A stretch of DNA of 64,000 bases. It comes from Ophioderma brevispina (taxonomy: Eukaryota; Echinodermata; Ophiuroidea; Amphilepidida; Ophiodermatidae). A program made the position numbers and the translations under genes. How positions within the stretch are numbered: position 1 is the first letter of the stretch; each line of letters opens with the position of its first letter. The notes beneath the pieces were generated by a model. That model was not told the DNA's origin and did no database searches. It saw only the letters and a program-made list of their open reading frames with translations. This document shows positions 12,173-23,679 of this stretch, piece by piece. The stretch lies in assembly GCA_023653785.1 (NCBI GenBank), contig JAMKCH010012484.1, positions 44,474-108,473 of the forward strand, in the 5' to 3' direction.

Positions 12173-12600
12173 GGGTGCTAACTAGGCTGCCGTAAGGGTA
12201 AAGCATCTTAGGTGGACTACTTTCTTGCATGGTATCTAAAGAATCTGCTTTAAAATGTCTGAAAATGCACTGGTTATATTAAGAAAGTGATGTAATTTCA
12301 TGATTGTATGGTATGTTTTCTCAAAATAAAATGACATTTGCACAGCATTGAGGCAATTTACTCAGCATTCATCAATTTTATACTTTTTGCTCACTATCAG
12401 CCGTACCGACTGGAGAACATTTTTTCTTCGTAACTAAAGCCATTTTTGCAATTCTGGTCATCATTTGTTAAAAATCTGTCATGGTGAATTTTGCTTGTAT
12501 TTTGGCGTGATAATGTTACATTTCCTTTGTGAGAGATTCAAATGTGAAAGAAACGTGCCCAAAGTTGCCATAGACTTTACTGAGTTAATGGTAATTATAT
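12173..12600. repeat. Dispersed ~480-bp repeat, copy 1
   Basis: From GGCTGCCGTAAGG and GGTGGACTACTTTCTTGCATG onward, this resembles two better-matched copies at 59872-60365 and 61650-62160. Shared landmarks are TTTCATGATTG...ATGGTATG, GAGGCAATTTACTC, GTGAAAGAAACGTGC and GCCATAGAC. The hairpin at 11847-12172 sits near its left end, since GGTTATACACC, the start seen in the other copies, lies just left of the hairpin. Confidence 0.6.
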
Positions 12601-12742
12601 AATATTGGATGGCTGAGGTTGATATCAGAAAATATCGCCCGAGCCTAGATCAAATATCGGGCGAGTCGAAGACGAGCCTGATATTTTCTTGGCGAGGGCG
12701 ATATTTTCTGTTATCAGCCGAAAAAAGCCATCCAATATTATT
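12600..12742. mobile_element. MITE with ~15-bp terminal inverted repeats
   Basis: AATATTGGATGGCTGA at the left end is complementary to the right end AGCCATCCAATATT. Inner sequence GATATCAGAAAATATCGCCC pairs with GGGCGATATTTTCTGTTATC. The element is ~140 bp, non-coding, and flanked by AT-rich sequence. Confidence 0.8.
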
Positions 12743-13210
12743 ATTATTATGCAAGAAGAAGCTGACTTGACCAAAATAGTTTTAAAATGGCTTCAAAACT
12801 AATAAAAACAGAGTATTTGCTTGTCGAGTTGCATGACCGAATGCCCGATATTTTTTGCGTGTTGGGCGGTACGCGCTAATCGCACTGTGGTATTGCACCA
12901 CAGATGCATAATAATTACAGTTACATAGTGTGCCCCCAAAACACTTTACCAATATAAACTTTTGATTAAAAGCTCGTATAAATGATTTTCAAAAGATAAT
13001 AAGGTAAACTCCTCCCTGAAGTTTTTGTATACATTTTACAATACGATCTAAGCAAAACAGTAATATGCAGAACCCATTTGGTAAACCATATGCATTAGCG
13101 CTGCACGTCAATTGCAAAGTACAAAACACCGCAATGTAAACATAATTAAAAACAATTAGGTACTCTATTTTTATATACTTTTGTGAGTTTTTTTTTTCTT
13201 GTCCAAAATG

Positions 13211-13420
13211 TTATGTGCTAAGCTGATGAGTGAACAAGCTAGCACTATCATCAGCATACAGCATGGAACAATCCGGATTCTCTCCCAGTCGGCCCAGTTT
13301 TAGTTCTTTTGTCTTTATTGAAAGCACGTTATTTTCGGTGAAGAGCACTACGAACTCTCTTCGTGATCCATTGTATCCGATGTGTTTACTGTTTATTTTT
13401 GTGGAAATATGCTTAACCAT
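13211..13420 (-). pseudogene. Short possible reverse-transcriptase fragment
   Basis: The minus-strand frame contains LSIKTKELKLGRLGE then CSMLYADDSASLF, which looks like an RT YADD box with upstream sequence. It is only ~70 codons and isolated, so the assignment rests on this one motif. It is on the opposite strand from the LINE that begins just downstream. Confidence 0.25.
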
Positions 13421-14287
13421 TGTTTAAGTATGTTTTTTTACTTCACCCCATAAGTCGCCAACAGTAAAGCTAGTATTGACCTTTTGAGTCATAGCCATAA
13501 TGTTACTGACACCCCGACGCGTGTAACTGAGGATTCCTCCTGTGTTGATGTAATTTTGTCAAATATTAATAAGATGTTCACGTCAGGTAATATACCTGTG
13601 AGTTTCAGTGACCATAATCTGATTTACATGACATAAAAAGCTCGTCCCATAAAAGGGAAACCTAGGATGATTAGAACTAGAACTTATCGTAAGTTTAATA
13701 ATGACTCTTTTCAAGAAGATCTGGTTAAAATTTTACAATACCAGCACTATTGTAAGGGAACAAGTACGACAGTAAGATGTTATAGAAAACAATTAGATCT
13801 CTTTTGCCAACAACAACCAAAGCTAATGTTAAAGAAATCATTGTGAGAACAAGCCCTTCAAAATTTGTTGATATTGAGATTGATTATGTTCTCAAGCAAT
13901 TAACAACTCTTGCAGTTAACAAAGCCACTGGCATTGATGGCCTGAGTTCGCGTTTGCTAAGGGCAGGTGCTAATCAGATTGCAAAACTCTTAATCCATAT
14001 CACGAATCTTTCCTTTTCCACTGCCACTATACCCGCTGAATGGAAAATGGCAATGGTTACCCCTTTCTTTAAGGATGGTTCAAAAACCGATTGTGGCAAT
14101 TACAGGCCCATACCAGTTTTACCCGTGATCTCCACAATCATTGAAAGGGCCATTCACAAACAAGTCTACGATCACTTAAACAAATGCACTTCTGTTTAAA
14201 AATATCAGGCTTCAGGGAGCAGCATTCCACCTTGACTGTAATTACCGATGCAACTGATTACGTACTCCATAACATGGATAGTGGGGC

Positions 14288-14586
14288 TTAAAGGTCCCAG
14301 GAAATGAGATAATAAACCTAGTCCAAATCTTTACGGGGCATTCCATTCCAATAAACAGGGCCACAAAAAAGAATACATTACCAGTGACATCATTAGTGAA
14401 ACTATTGATTTTCAGTCAGTGCCATGAATAGATTCACACCAGTCACCTGGAATTTTCTATTACTCTCTGAAAAATCAATAGTCACTAATTGTCATCACCA
14501 ACCCTAATATTGAATGCTTTCTCGCCCCTTCTTGTAGACTTGACACAAACCACATCAATTATATTTGCATTTCCTGGGACCTTTAA
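14288..14586. mobile_element. TTAA-flanked MITE inside a LINE
   Basis: TTAAAGGTCCCAGGAAATG at the left is exactly complementary to CATTTCCTGGGACCTTTAA at the right. TTAA at both ends fits the target-site duplication of piggyBac- or Kolobok-type transposons. An internal inverted pair lies around 14396-14415 and 14466-14484 (ACTATTGATTTTCAG against CTGAAAAATCAATAGT). It interrupts the LINE reading between the DATDYV and FDLRRR blocks. Confidence 0.85.
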
Positions 14587-15499
14587 GATCTTTGATCTAA
14601 GAAGGCGTTTGACACTGTTAACTTTCAGGTGCTTATCTAAATTAAAACATCACGGTGTCATAGGTAATGAATGGAATTGGTTTTGAACTACCTTAGTAAC
14701 CGCCAACAATGTACTTTGACACCATTAGCTAGGACCTCCTGCCGGTGAGTGAGTGTTGGTGTGCCACAGGGCTCCATTTTAGGAACTATATTTCTTGTAA
14801 TTTTTATCAAAGACCTGCCTGATATCCTTACTGAGAGCAGAGCTGCTCTTTATGTTGATGATACAGCCAAATCTAGATGTGACATTGAAAATGTTCTAAA
14901 CAGGGAGCTTGTTAGAATTGCTGTGTGGATACATGTTAACAAACTTACTATACCTAACAACAGAAATAGCTGACCAGTTCTGGATATTGTCTAAAATACT
15001 GACATGCAACAGCTAAATTAGAATATACATTTATTTACCGAAGGTTTCAGCTTTCATTTGAGACATTAGTCAAGCAATTTGAGAAATGACAAAACGCTGG
15101 TGGTTTAAAGCCAGAAGATACCTTCTTCAAAATGACACTTTACGGTTATTTTATAAGAGGTGTACTGGGGACTACACAACTGAATGAGCTCAAGCATACA
15201 TTCACGATTTGCAAGAAAAGCAATTGTCAATGAAATTAGCACGGTCGATAGAAACTAACACACGCAATGCAATAAAACCTTACGCAAAGCAAATTGAAAA
15301 TCTTAAAATTGTCATTATCAAAATCGGACTTTTCAAACGTTCAAGCTCTACCGGCTTACCATTTCGTCACTATTTGTGCTGAATTTGGGCTCTATAGAGA
15401 GAAAAACTTCAGTATATTTTTGTTTCAGCTGTTGCTTGTCAGTCATTCATACAATTTCTACTAGTATTACAAAAACTGGTCAGTTATTTTTTTTGCTAA

Positions 15500-16475
15500 G
15501 TTTATTAACGCCTCTAATAGCAGGGGACTGTAGTGAAAGAGTATGCGCTTCCGGATAAAATTGTGAATTTGTGCACACAAGTATTTTAGGCATTGATAAT
15601 CCACAAAATTGATGGAAGCACCTGCCAACCCCCTTAATGGACCTCAGCTTGGGTTTCAAGGTTATACAGGGGTCAAAATTTTAAAATGTTCCGATTGTGT
15701 TGAAAAGTACACCATGATGTTTGTCTAGTTACAAGGATTCCAAAAAGGTATAGTTTACACTATCTATGGCTTATAGTTTCGGAGTTATGGGGTAAAAACG
15801 GTAAAAACTGTAATAGTGAAAAAGTCAATTTTGGTGTGGGTCAAAAGTTGCTTTGATTCAGGTAATATGTGGTGCAAATTGTTTCCCTAGCTTAAAGGAT
15901 TGAAATAAGGAATAGTTTGCCTTATCTGTTATGCTTAGTTTTCATGTTATCCAACAAAATAGGTCACAGGTCAAAAGAATCCAATAACTGCCAATAGCTG
16001 TTGACTTTATTCGCCATTGTGGTTAATAACCAAACACTTAAGATAGTCTATTCCTATATTTCATTCTATGAGCTGAACCAACAACTTGAACCACGTTTTA
16101 CAAAAATTGGAGCAACTTTTAATGTTTGATCCCTGTACAAACCAAAATTGATTTTTTCACCATTTTTATCGTTTTTACCCCATAATTCCAAAACTATAAG
16201 CCATAGGTAGTATAAACTATACCTTTTTGGAATCCTTGTAACCAGACAAACATCATGGTGTGCTTTTCAACACAATCTGAACATTTTAAATTTTGTACCC
16301 CCTGTGTAACCTTGAACTCGAAGCTGGGGGCCATGAAAGGGGTGTGGCAAGTGCTTCCATCATTTTTTTTATTATCAATTTATAAAGTAGGCCTACTTGT
16401 GTACCAAAATTAAGTTTTATCCAGATTTGCACACTCACATGAGATCTGTGCACTACAGCCCCCCACTATAAAACC
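15500..16475. mobile_element. Large foldback element (~0.95 kb) inserted in the LINE
   Basis: The left arm (about 15520-15990) and right arm (about 16010-16470) are inverted homologues. Examples are GTGTTGAAAAGTACACCATG (15697-15716) against CATGGTGTGCTTTTCAACAC (16255-16274), CAAGGATTCCAAAAAGGTAT against ATACCTTTTTGGAATCCTTG, and GGCTTATAGTTT with its complement. The whole unit appears palindromic with a short centre. No coding capacity is seen. Confidence 0.85.
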
Positions 16476-17245
16476 AAGGTGATGTTTGGGTGTCACCAAA
16501 AAGTGAGAAATACCACCTTTGATTTTTGTATCAAACATGAAAAATTAGCCTGTTTTATATCTTTAAATATTTAGGCATGTGTTTTGACCCACAGTTAAAA
16601 TGGATTATGCATACAGATAAAATTGCTGCTAAATTATCTCAAAAGATCGGGATCATAAACCGTTTCAGATATGGTATTGATCGGAATACAAGGAATATGC
16701 TGTACAATGCCATTGTCTTTCCCCATATTGATTACTGTTGTTCCGTATGGGCTAGTCCTGCCAAGAAACTTGTAAACAGAAATACTACAAATTCATGCAG
16801 CCAGACTCACTCTTGGATATAAAGTTAGGAAAAAAACATGTTGATGAAATTTATAAGGAGATAAAATGGGTGAATGTATACGAACGTGCTAACAATTTAA
16901 AATTTATTTTAAACATGTTTAATGTATAAGTGTATCCACAACTGGCTCCGGAATGCCTTGTAAGTAAAATCCAAAATCGGAACACTCACTGCTACAATAG
17001 AGGTATTTCACCTCACTCTTGCATAACCTATAACAAAAGGTGTTAGTTCCCGTAGTATTCGTCATTCAGATCAATTTCATACTCGACCTCAAAGTATTTG
17101 TGCTGTTCAAAGTGTGACCCATACTTTTATGCATACATATCCAACATGCATGTCGTTCTTTAGATTTAGAAAGTCTCCAGAAATTTGGAATGGACTTTGC
17201 CATTCCCGGCAAGATGGCCGCTAATCCGAAAGGTGGAAGACCTCT

Positions 17246-17440
17246 ATAAAGAAATCTGCCAAGAAGGATTGCCAGGTGCACAACAAGGGTTGTAGCACCT
17301 CTCAGATCGGTATGTCTACAGAAAAAAAAAAACAAATGCACTGATATGTATGTATGCGAGTTGCTGTCCTGCTTTTAAAAAAATCTGCCAAGGAGCATTG
17401 TCAGGTACACAACAAGGGTGGCAGTGATGTCACAGCCATC
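17246..17440. repeat. Short direct duplication
   Basis: AAATCTGCCAAGAAGGATTG...GGTGCACAACAAGGGT near 17250-17285 recurs as AAATCTGCCAAGGAGCATTG...GGTACACAACAAGGGT near 17381-17418, about 132 bp apart. Confidence 0.6.
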
Positions 17441-17449
17441 CTATATTAT

Positions 17450-18350
17450 TAGTTTTCTATATTGGGCGTAAATGGGTATTGTTTTCAAATTTCTTTCAAA
17501 ACGAGTGAATTCTTGGGTTATTTTGGTTGCTGAAAACAAATCCGGAGAGCTTTTTAGCCTAGGATAAATTTTAGGTTGGTAAAATGACTTTTAAGTTTTG
17601 TACATGAAGTCAATGGGATTTGGAGGTCAAATGAATCACTTGCCAAAATCTGACACAAACAAACCATGACATTTATATTACTAGCACATAAGCATAGGTA
17701 TATTGCTTCCCTTTATAAAAACCTAAGTTTCCAAAGTAATCAAGTTCATGATTGCCTAAAATAAAGAGAAATGTTCTTCACCTTGCAGAAGGAGTAGAGT
17801 CACTCATGAGCGCTGCAATCATTTTCACCCAATGGTCCGAATTGACATGGCCACTAAAAACAACTCTTTACTTACAAGATGTTGCCTTCTACTCTCTTTT
17901 GTCTGTTGGAAGGTATTGACATGTTATAAAAGCTTGACCTTACAACAATACACTGTCTTTCAACATCCAGTAACCCATAAGATCTGGGTCATGTTTTGGT
18001 TATTCTATGTATTGCCCTGCCTCAACTGAAATTAATTTGGTAAAAAATAGTTTTTCTGCCATTGAGAATGACTTTGTTTGGTTTTTCTTGAAAAAGTGTT
18101 TAGCTGTTATTATAATGCACCTTTTGAAGATTTTTTAGCACAATCAAAGGCTAAGATAGTTACTTTTTACGTTTTGTCTGATATAGAAAAATATCCAAAT
18201 TTCATGTACAAAATTTAAAAGTTCATTTACCAACCTAAAAATCATCTTAGGCCAAAAGCTTTCCTGATTTGTTTTCAGCAACCAAAATGGCCTAAGAATC
18301 CACTCGTTTTGAAAAAAGATGGTCGTTTGCCCATCCCTAATATTATAGAT
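17450..18350. mobile_element. Foldback element (~0.9 kb)
   Basis: The left arm near 17490-17615 (CAAAACGAGTGAATTCTTGG, GGTTGCTGAAAACAAATC, TTAGGTTGGTAAAATG) is the reverse complement of the right arm near 18200-18325 (CCAACCTAAAAATC, GATTTGTTTTCAGCAACC, CACTCGTTTTG). Arms are ~150-200 bp, and the intervening ~550 bp shows no gene. Confidence 0.8.
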
Positions 18351-18719
18351 TTTTATAGTTTTTACACAATGTAAACGTCAAAATTATTTTTAAAGAATGG
18401 AAGTGATTGTAGTATGGGCTTAAATCAGTATGTTCAAATATGCAGGGCATCCGTTGTAAATGATAAGACTAAAAGTAACATAATAAGAACAACATCGGAT
18501 ATTTTCGTTATTACTGTCCGTACGGACACTTAAACACAATTGAATGGCGATTCTTATCTTTGAACACTGCTGTTTCTTCCCTTTGTGTCAATTCTTCAAC
18601 ATTAATAATTCCTCAAACAACTATGTGATTTTAAAAACAACACTCGGGTTTTAGTATCAAACTGTAACACCAACTTACTAATTGATAATAATCCCATCCC
18701 AATATAAAGTTTCTTGGTA

Positions 18720-18979
18720 TTAAAGGTGTAACAAGAGATTTTGAGGCATCCATGTGAGGTGGCACATGTAGTGATTTCATATAGATTAGACACACGATTT
18801 CTTACCTTGTATTTTGGTACAGAGATGTATTAAAAGTGAAAACAAAAGGTGACTTTTATTCGCTTATATTTCAATGTACCAAAGAAATATTTCTCAGCTG
18901 AATCCTTTCAGTGCAAAAATCAGAATTTTCAGATTTTATAGGGACACATGTTATGTCAAATCTCTTGTTGCACCTTTAA
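18720..18979. mobile_element. TTAA-type MITE, family A, copy 1
   Basis: TTAAAGGTGTAACAAGAGAT at the left pairs with ATCTCTTGTTGCACCTTTAA at the right with one mismatch. The element is 260 bp including TTAA at both ends, and is non-coding. A related element lies at 23195-23569. Confidence 0.85.
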
Positions 18980-20940
18980 CACCCATATTACTAATCTTAT
19001 TTTTAAATACAATTGTATTTTGTACAATTACTTAAACACACTCTTACACTAACAGCGTTGTTTTCACCTGAGTCTTGTTTTATCACACATTCAATATTGT
19101 AATTTAAGTCGATCAAAATAGTTGTAACGTACATTCAATTCATTTTAAAAAAGAAGAGTATTCGCTTGTGCACAAATTCTCACTTATACGCCTTTATTTG
19201 CGCAATTAAATACACTTGCTGTTTATGACATTCATAGACTCCAACAGGCCATCTTTATGCAGAAATTGAATAACGATATTCTTCCTGAAAACTTCTCAAC
19301 CTACTTTCGTTTCTCATACGATACATTGCTGTGGGACCAGGTCTTCTGATTTATATAAATCATACTGATCTGCCAGATAGACAATCAGAAGAATCTTCTG
19401 TTAAGGGTTTTACCCAGAATAATTAACCGTATCATTGTAATAATTTTATGTAATTCCGTGATCCCTTAATATGGTTTTATCTGGTTGTATTGCGCCGACA
19501 GTGGCTTCAAATACGGAGCCCATGTAAATGGCTGCGCCCTATTGCATTGCTTTGATTTCATAGGAATCAAATGCACTATACTTCTTGTGCAAAGAAGGAT
19601 ATGTTACCATAAGATTCCAGTTGTATTGCGTGGGGCATGAACCCGTGGCTAGTGGGAGACACATCAATCGTGAATTCCACTGGTAACATTTAATTCAAAG
19701 GCACACAATACAAAATAATTATGTAGCTAAATATAGGGACAAAGAACGCAGAGAAAAAGGGCTGTTCGTGAGGCCTACTGATTGCTAAGGAAAAGCCAAG
19801 TTAAAAACCTGTTTTAACTTCCTTGTTTGGACTAGACTATTACCCAAATGGGGAAGGTGTTACAAGTAAAATAATTTTACTAACGCATGGGCAAACACAA
19901 ATTGAATTATTACTATGGCAGTTGTCGACCTAGTAATAATATTTGTAAACCAATAGTATAGTCAAACCTGCATCCAAGGGCTAATTTCACACCCTTGTTT
20001 TTATTTGTTTATATGTTTTACACTCTTTATCTGTAATAATAAAATAGCGGCACATATATATATATAGGCTATTAGCTCTGCTTTATCGCGATGAGATAAG
20101 GAGAATATCCTACCGGCTCCGATGGAAATAACTTGCTCACATCATTGGATTAATTTTCCTGAAACATATGGGCGAACTGGAAATGACAAGTTGTTGTGAA
20201 AAAAATTATGGAAGAAAGGGGCGATTTTTTTTGCAATCAAGTCAAGTATTACAATTGGGACAAAAACGAAGTTGGAGGTTTGGTTAAAGAGACAATGGCA
20301 CATTTTAAAAATAGTGCACCCGCAAGATTGATCAGAATTGATATTTTGGCATGGTTATAAAGCTTTTATATACATTAGCCCTCACATGGAATGATTAAGC
20401 ACAAATCAGCTCTCTTATGGGTAAATAGAGCGATTTTATAATAATGACTCCGGAGTCATTAATTCAGTAGACGACAGAAATGGCGTTTACACAAGGAAAC
20501 ACACGCCGGAGAGGATTCCCACGGCATTCACTCTGTTTTGACCTGTCTGCGACCTTTGTGGTTTTAATATCAACGAGTACGAGTATGTGATAGTCATGTA
20601 GTAGACACTTTTGTTGATTAAAGTTACGACAAACTCAAAATTTGGCCTACAAATTACTTGATGTCTTTAGCCTCTTATTAAGTCTCATATCTTCTTTGGC
20701 TATGTTATTTTTTGTGTGCAAGAGCAAATTGAAGGAATTTTATATTTTGTTGAAAATATGCCAGTGCCGCTTTAACATACAACCCGGTTTACATATGTAT
20801 ACCTCTAATAGTTTTGGTTTCTCCCATTGGACGTTTGCTAGGGGTCAAATTGAAGAACCAAATTGCACCATAGGAGCTCGCTTTTCTTCAATATTAAAAG
20901 TACAACATCAACGTAAGACGATTATTCTTTCCACCAACTA
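18980..20940. other. Upstream region of the plexin-like gene, no gene seen
   Basis: I see no coding signal. The promoter of the gene starting at 20950 would be expected here or further upstream, but I cannot point to a TATA box or initiator with confidence. Small features are a perfect palindrome GACTCCGGAGTC near 20445 and a (TA)n stretch near 20056-20066. Confidence 0.4.
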
Positions 20941-20949
20941 ATTTAGACT

Positions 20950-22077
20950 ATGTCCAGATCGACATCCAGATCCACAATGGGTAGAATTTGTAATTCTCTC
21001 GTCATATTAGCATTGACTATTGTCACACATCGTCAAACAGCTTGGAGTTTGAATGCTGGCTTATCCGCATACGAATCTGCCTCTTTTTCTGTACCATTTG
21101 ATTGCAACTTATGCGAGCCAAAATTCAATCGATTTGTTATTACAAAACGAAACCGGAGATGTGTATCTTGGAGCCACTAATTTGTTAGTTCATTTGGACT
21201 CTAACTACAAGGAAATCCAGGCACTGAGTACCAGAGTCAAATGTTTTTCATGTGGCTATCAACTCAATATAGAAGACTGCATTAACCATAGCCAACTTTT
21301 GGACATATTCAGTGGAGCTAATAAACTGGTCACGTGTGGCAGTGAAAATGATGGAAGATGCCAAATTCGAGATTTAAGTAATATCTCGAGTTCAGTTAGT
21401 ATGTCCAGTACACGAGTCCCATCAGGTGAACGTAGCGCAGCATATGTCATTGCACCTGGTGGCAGGTCAGCTGAGAACATGTTATATGTTTTAGCGACTT
21501 ATGATCCAGATCGTAGGGAAATACCGCACGCATATCGGAAGAAACTGGTTAAAAACACAGAAGGGGTATTCGGTCTATACATTGATGAATCTGTTAAATG
21601 GACCTTTTATATTCCTCAAAACTTTATAGTAAATGCAATAGATGCGGATACGTGGAATGGCTTCACATATTTCTTTAGTAACCAGGAATATGATTATGGA
21701 TATCAATGGGAAAACATTGTGTCTAAGGTTAAACGCGTATGTCACGCGAGCGATGATTTTGACTCTTTCAGCGAAATTATAATTCAGTGTCAAGGCAAAG
21801 ATGGGGACGTGTACAACTTGATAAAAGATGCCTATATTGGTCAAGTGGCATCTGATCTAGCTGAATCTCTGAACGTAAGCCTTAACCAATCAGTCCTCTA
21901 TGCAGTCTTTGCAAAGAGTGTTGTCAAGAATAGTGATCAGCCGGTTAACCAGTCCTGCGCTTTGTATTTACGATCTTAACAACATCGCTGAAGAATTTGT
22001 AAAAACAATTGCCACATGTTTTCAAGGTTAACTACGGAAACGAAATCAACTACTTATATGGAGGAAGTTGTTATCTA
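20950..22077 (+). CDS. Plexin-like receptor, exon 1: signal peptide and most of Sema domain
   Basis: ATGs at 20950 and 20977 open a frame with a hydrophobic signal peptide (MGRICNSLVILALTIVTH) running to about SFSVPF. The Sema domain proper is in the next frame from about 21125 to 21953: ETGDVYLGATNLLVHLD, LVTCGSENDGRCQIRDLS, SAAYVIAPGG, GFTYFF, VKRVCHASDDFDSFSEI, and YNLIKDAYIGQVASDLAE with VLYAVFAKS. These are the blocks of plexin-type Sema domains rather than semaphorins. At about 21953 the homology passes to a third frame (ALCIYDLNNIAEEF...TCFQ), and at about 22027 to a fourth segment (YGNEINYLYGGSCYL) that stops at a perfect donor, CTA|GTAAGT. The three frame changes are either assembly indels or real lesions. 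The middle frame is open for 308 codons. Ligand-binding, cell-surface function is inferred from family. Confidence 0.85.
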
Positions 22078-22697
22078 GTAAGTATTTTATATGAAATTAA
22101 TAATGCTAATATGAATCTAATCTTCTTCCCCTAGGCCTACCTTGAAAGATATTTCTTTTAAGGAAAAAATATTTTTTTCTAGTATTCTAAGGACTATTAG
22201 CACAGGAGTATTAGAAAAGTGATTGTTGCTAGAATTGTTCATTTGGTAAACTCTGTAATTGGCAGAGAATTATGACACGTCAGCAGAAAGATTTGTGGCT
22301 CTTGGGGCATCGCAGACTTCTCGCGTTTTCACGGTGAGGGGCAATGAAAACTTACATAGTGGAAAAACTTTTAATTGCTCCAATAGTGTTGAAAAATACG
22401 CCACATCTGGTTCATAAGGATCCCGAACGATACAGGGTTCAAAAGATCTAAGTTAACCCTAACATTTTAAATAAGTTAAGATATACTTAATTATTCTTCA
22501 AAATTATAAATACGCAAAGGACAAATAGATTGTGATATATGCTGAAGTTTTCAAGAGCGAATGTATTTAAACTTGCACTTTAGTCTTTTTACAGGTCTGT
22601 TAATTGATATTACGTGTGTATATATTTCCAGCGCGTTTTGCCGGTAATTAGACATAGATTAGAAATGCGAATTGGTCCGTGTTATGTGACAGAGATA

Positions 22698-23153
22698 CCG
22701 GGGGGGGGGGGCCGGGGCAGTTGTATTCAAATTGGATATGAGGCGTGAAACATGGACTCCGAAATTTGCACCCAACAAGTATTTCCCCAAACTAAAACAA
22801 TACCTAAAACACGCATTTGTTGGCTGGTTTTTGCTACCATAAACAAGTCTTTTTGTCAGTTTTGCTACCTTAACAAGTAAGCAATGCAGGTGGTAATAAA
22901 TATCCGTATTATCCGGCTTTTGTCGTGTTTGCTTTACTTCCAAAATTACAATGTTTTTGATGTTGACTCTCGCGAACATCACAATTTCGGGGTTACGAAA
23001 AAAAAAAAAAACCTACTCTTTTCCCATATTTTGCTGTGTTTGGACACCCTCCCTAATCAATGACGCGCGTACATCGCTGTTGGAAAAAAGAGACCCATTT
23101 ACGCGTTTTCTTGTTCACGCATCATATCACCTTTGAAAAAAGTGCCCCCCCCC
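22698..23153. mobile_element. G/C-run-bounded element, copy 1
   Basis: It begins ACCGGGGGGGGGGGG and ends CCCCCCCCCCGGGCCGG, ~455 bp apart, non-coding with a poly-A run near 22999. Two other G-run/C-run pairs occur at 27702-28013 and 60789-61182, so I group them tentatively. Confidence 0.45.
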
Positions 23154-23194
23154 CGGGCCGGAGATAAGTGACAAATGGGAACACATTAAATGTT

Positions 23195-23569
23195 TTAAGG
23201 GTTGCAACAAGGGAGATTTTCACAATCGGGTGTCCCTAAAAATCGAAAAGTATGATTTTTTGCTCTGATGTAAAAGGACTGTTTCCATAAAAAAATATTC
23301 CCATCTGAAACGATTAAGCTGAGGAAATGTTATCTTTGGCTCAAAAACAATGTAAAAATTCTAATTTCGTATGGGAGCAAATACGTGAAATTCAGGTTAT
23401 GTTTGATATTGAAAAAGAAGCAGATCAAAATCATCATTTTCTCTCTTTTAAGACATTTCTGTAGGCCAAATCAAGTAAGAAATCTATGAGTGTCAAATCT
23501 ATATGAAAAAAAAACATCATCAAAAAACAAAAATATTTGAGCACTTCAAAATCTGTCGTTGCACCTTAA
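23195..23569. mobile_element. TTAA-type MITE, family A, copy 2
   Basis: TTAAGGGTTGCAACAAGGGA at the left and TCTGTCGTTGCACCTTAA at the right form imperfect inverted repeats matching those of the 18720-18979 element. The element is ~375 bp including TTAA at both ends. The interior differs from copy 1. Confidence 0.75.
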
Positions 23570-23579
23570 TGCCTTTAGA

Positions 23580-23648
23580 AAGTTTTTTTTTTTTTTTTTT
23601 TTTTTGGGTGATTTTTCCTTAGAGTGTTTTTTTTTTTTTTTGTTTGTT

Positions 23649-23679
<31 letters not shown>

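Larger units (their letters stand above)
13440..17090 (+). mobile_element. CR1-like LINE split by two insertions
   Basis: The endonuclease C-terminus is at about 13500-13630 (SFSDHNLIYM). The RT N-terminal part is the open frame at 13804-14199, with VNKATGIDGLSSRLLR, AEWKMAMVTPFFKDGS and NYRPIPVLPVISTIIERA. It continues through STLTVITDATDYV (14230-14270), FDLRRR (14590-14608), KLKHHGVIG, and VGVPQGSILGTIF with LYVDDT (14749-14870), where YVDD stands in for YADD. The C-terminal block resumes at 16560 (YLGMCFDPQLKW, MLYNAIVFPHIDYCCSVW), followed by VDEIYKEIKWVNVYERANN near 16840. A TTAA-flanked MITE (14288-14586) and a ~1.6-kb insertion holding a foldback element (about 14975-16560) interrupt it. 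Frame breaks show it is inactive. Confidence 0.85.

Noticed and set aside
22268..22333. 66-nt segment with splice-like borders encoding NYDTSAERFVALGASQ-like residues
   Set aside because: It is phase 0-0, does not repair the phase mismatch to the exon at 40655, matches no part of a plexin Sema domain I recognise, and lies next to a dispersed repeat also seen at 15690-15760.
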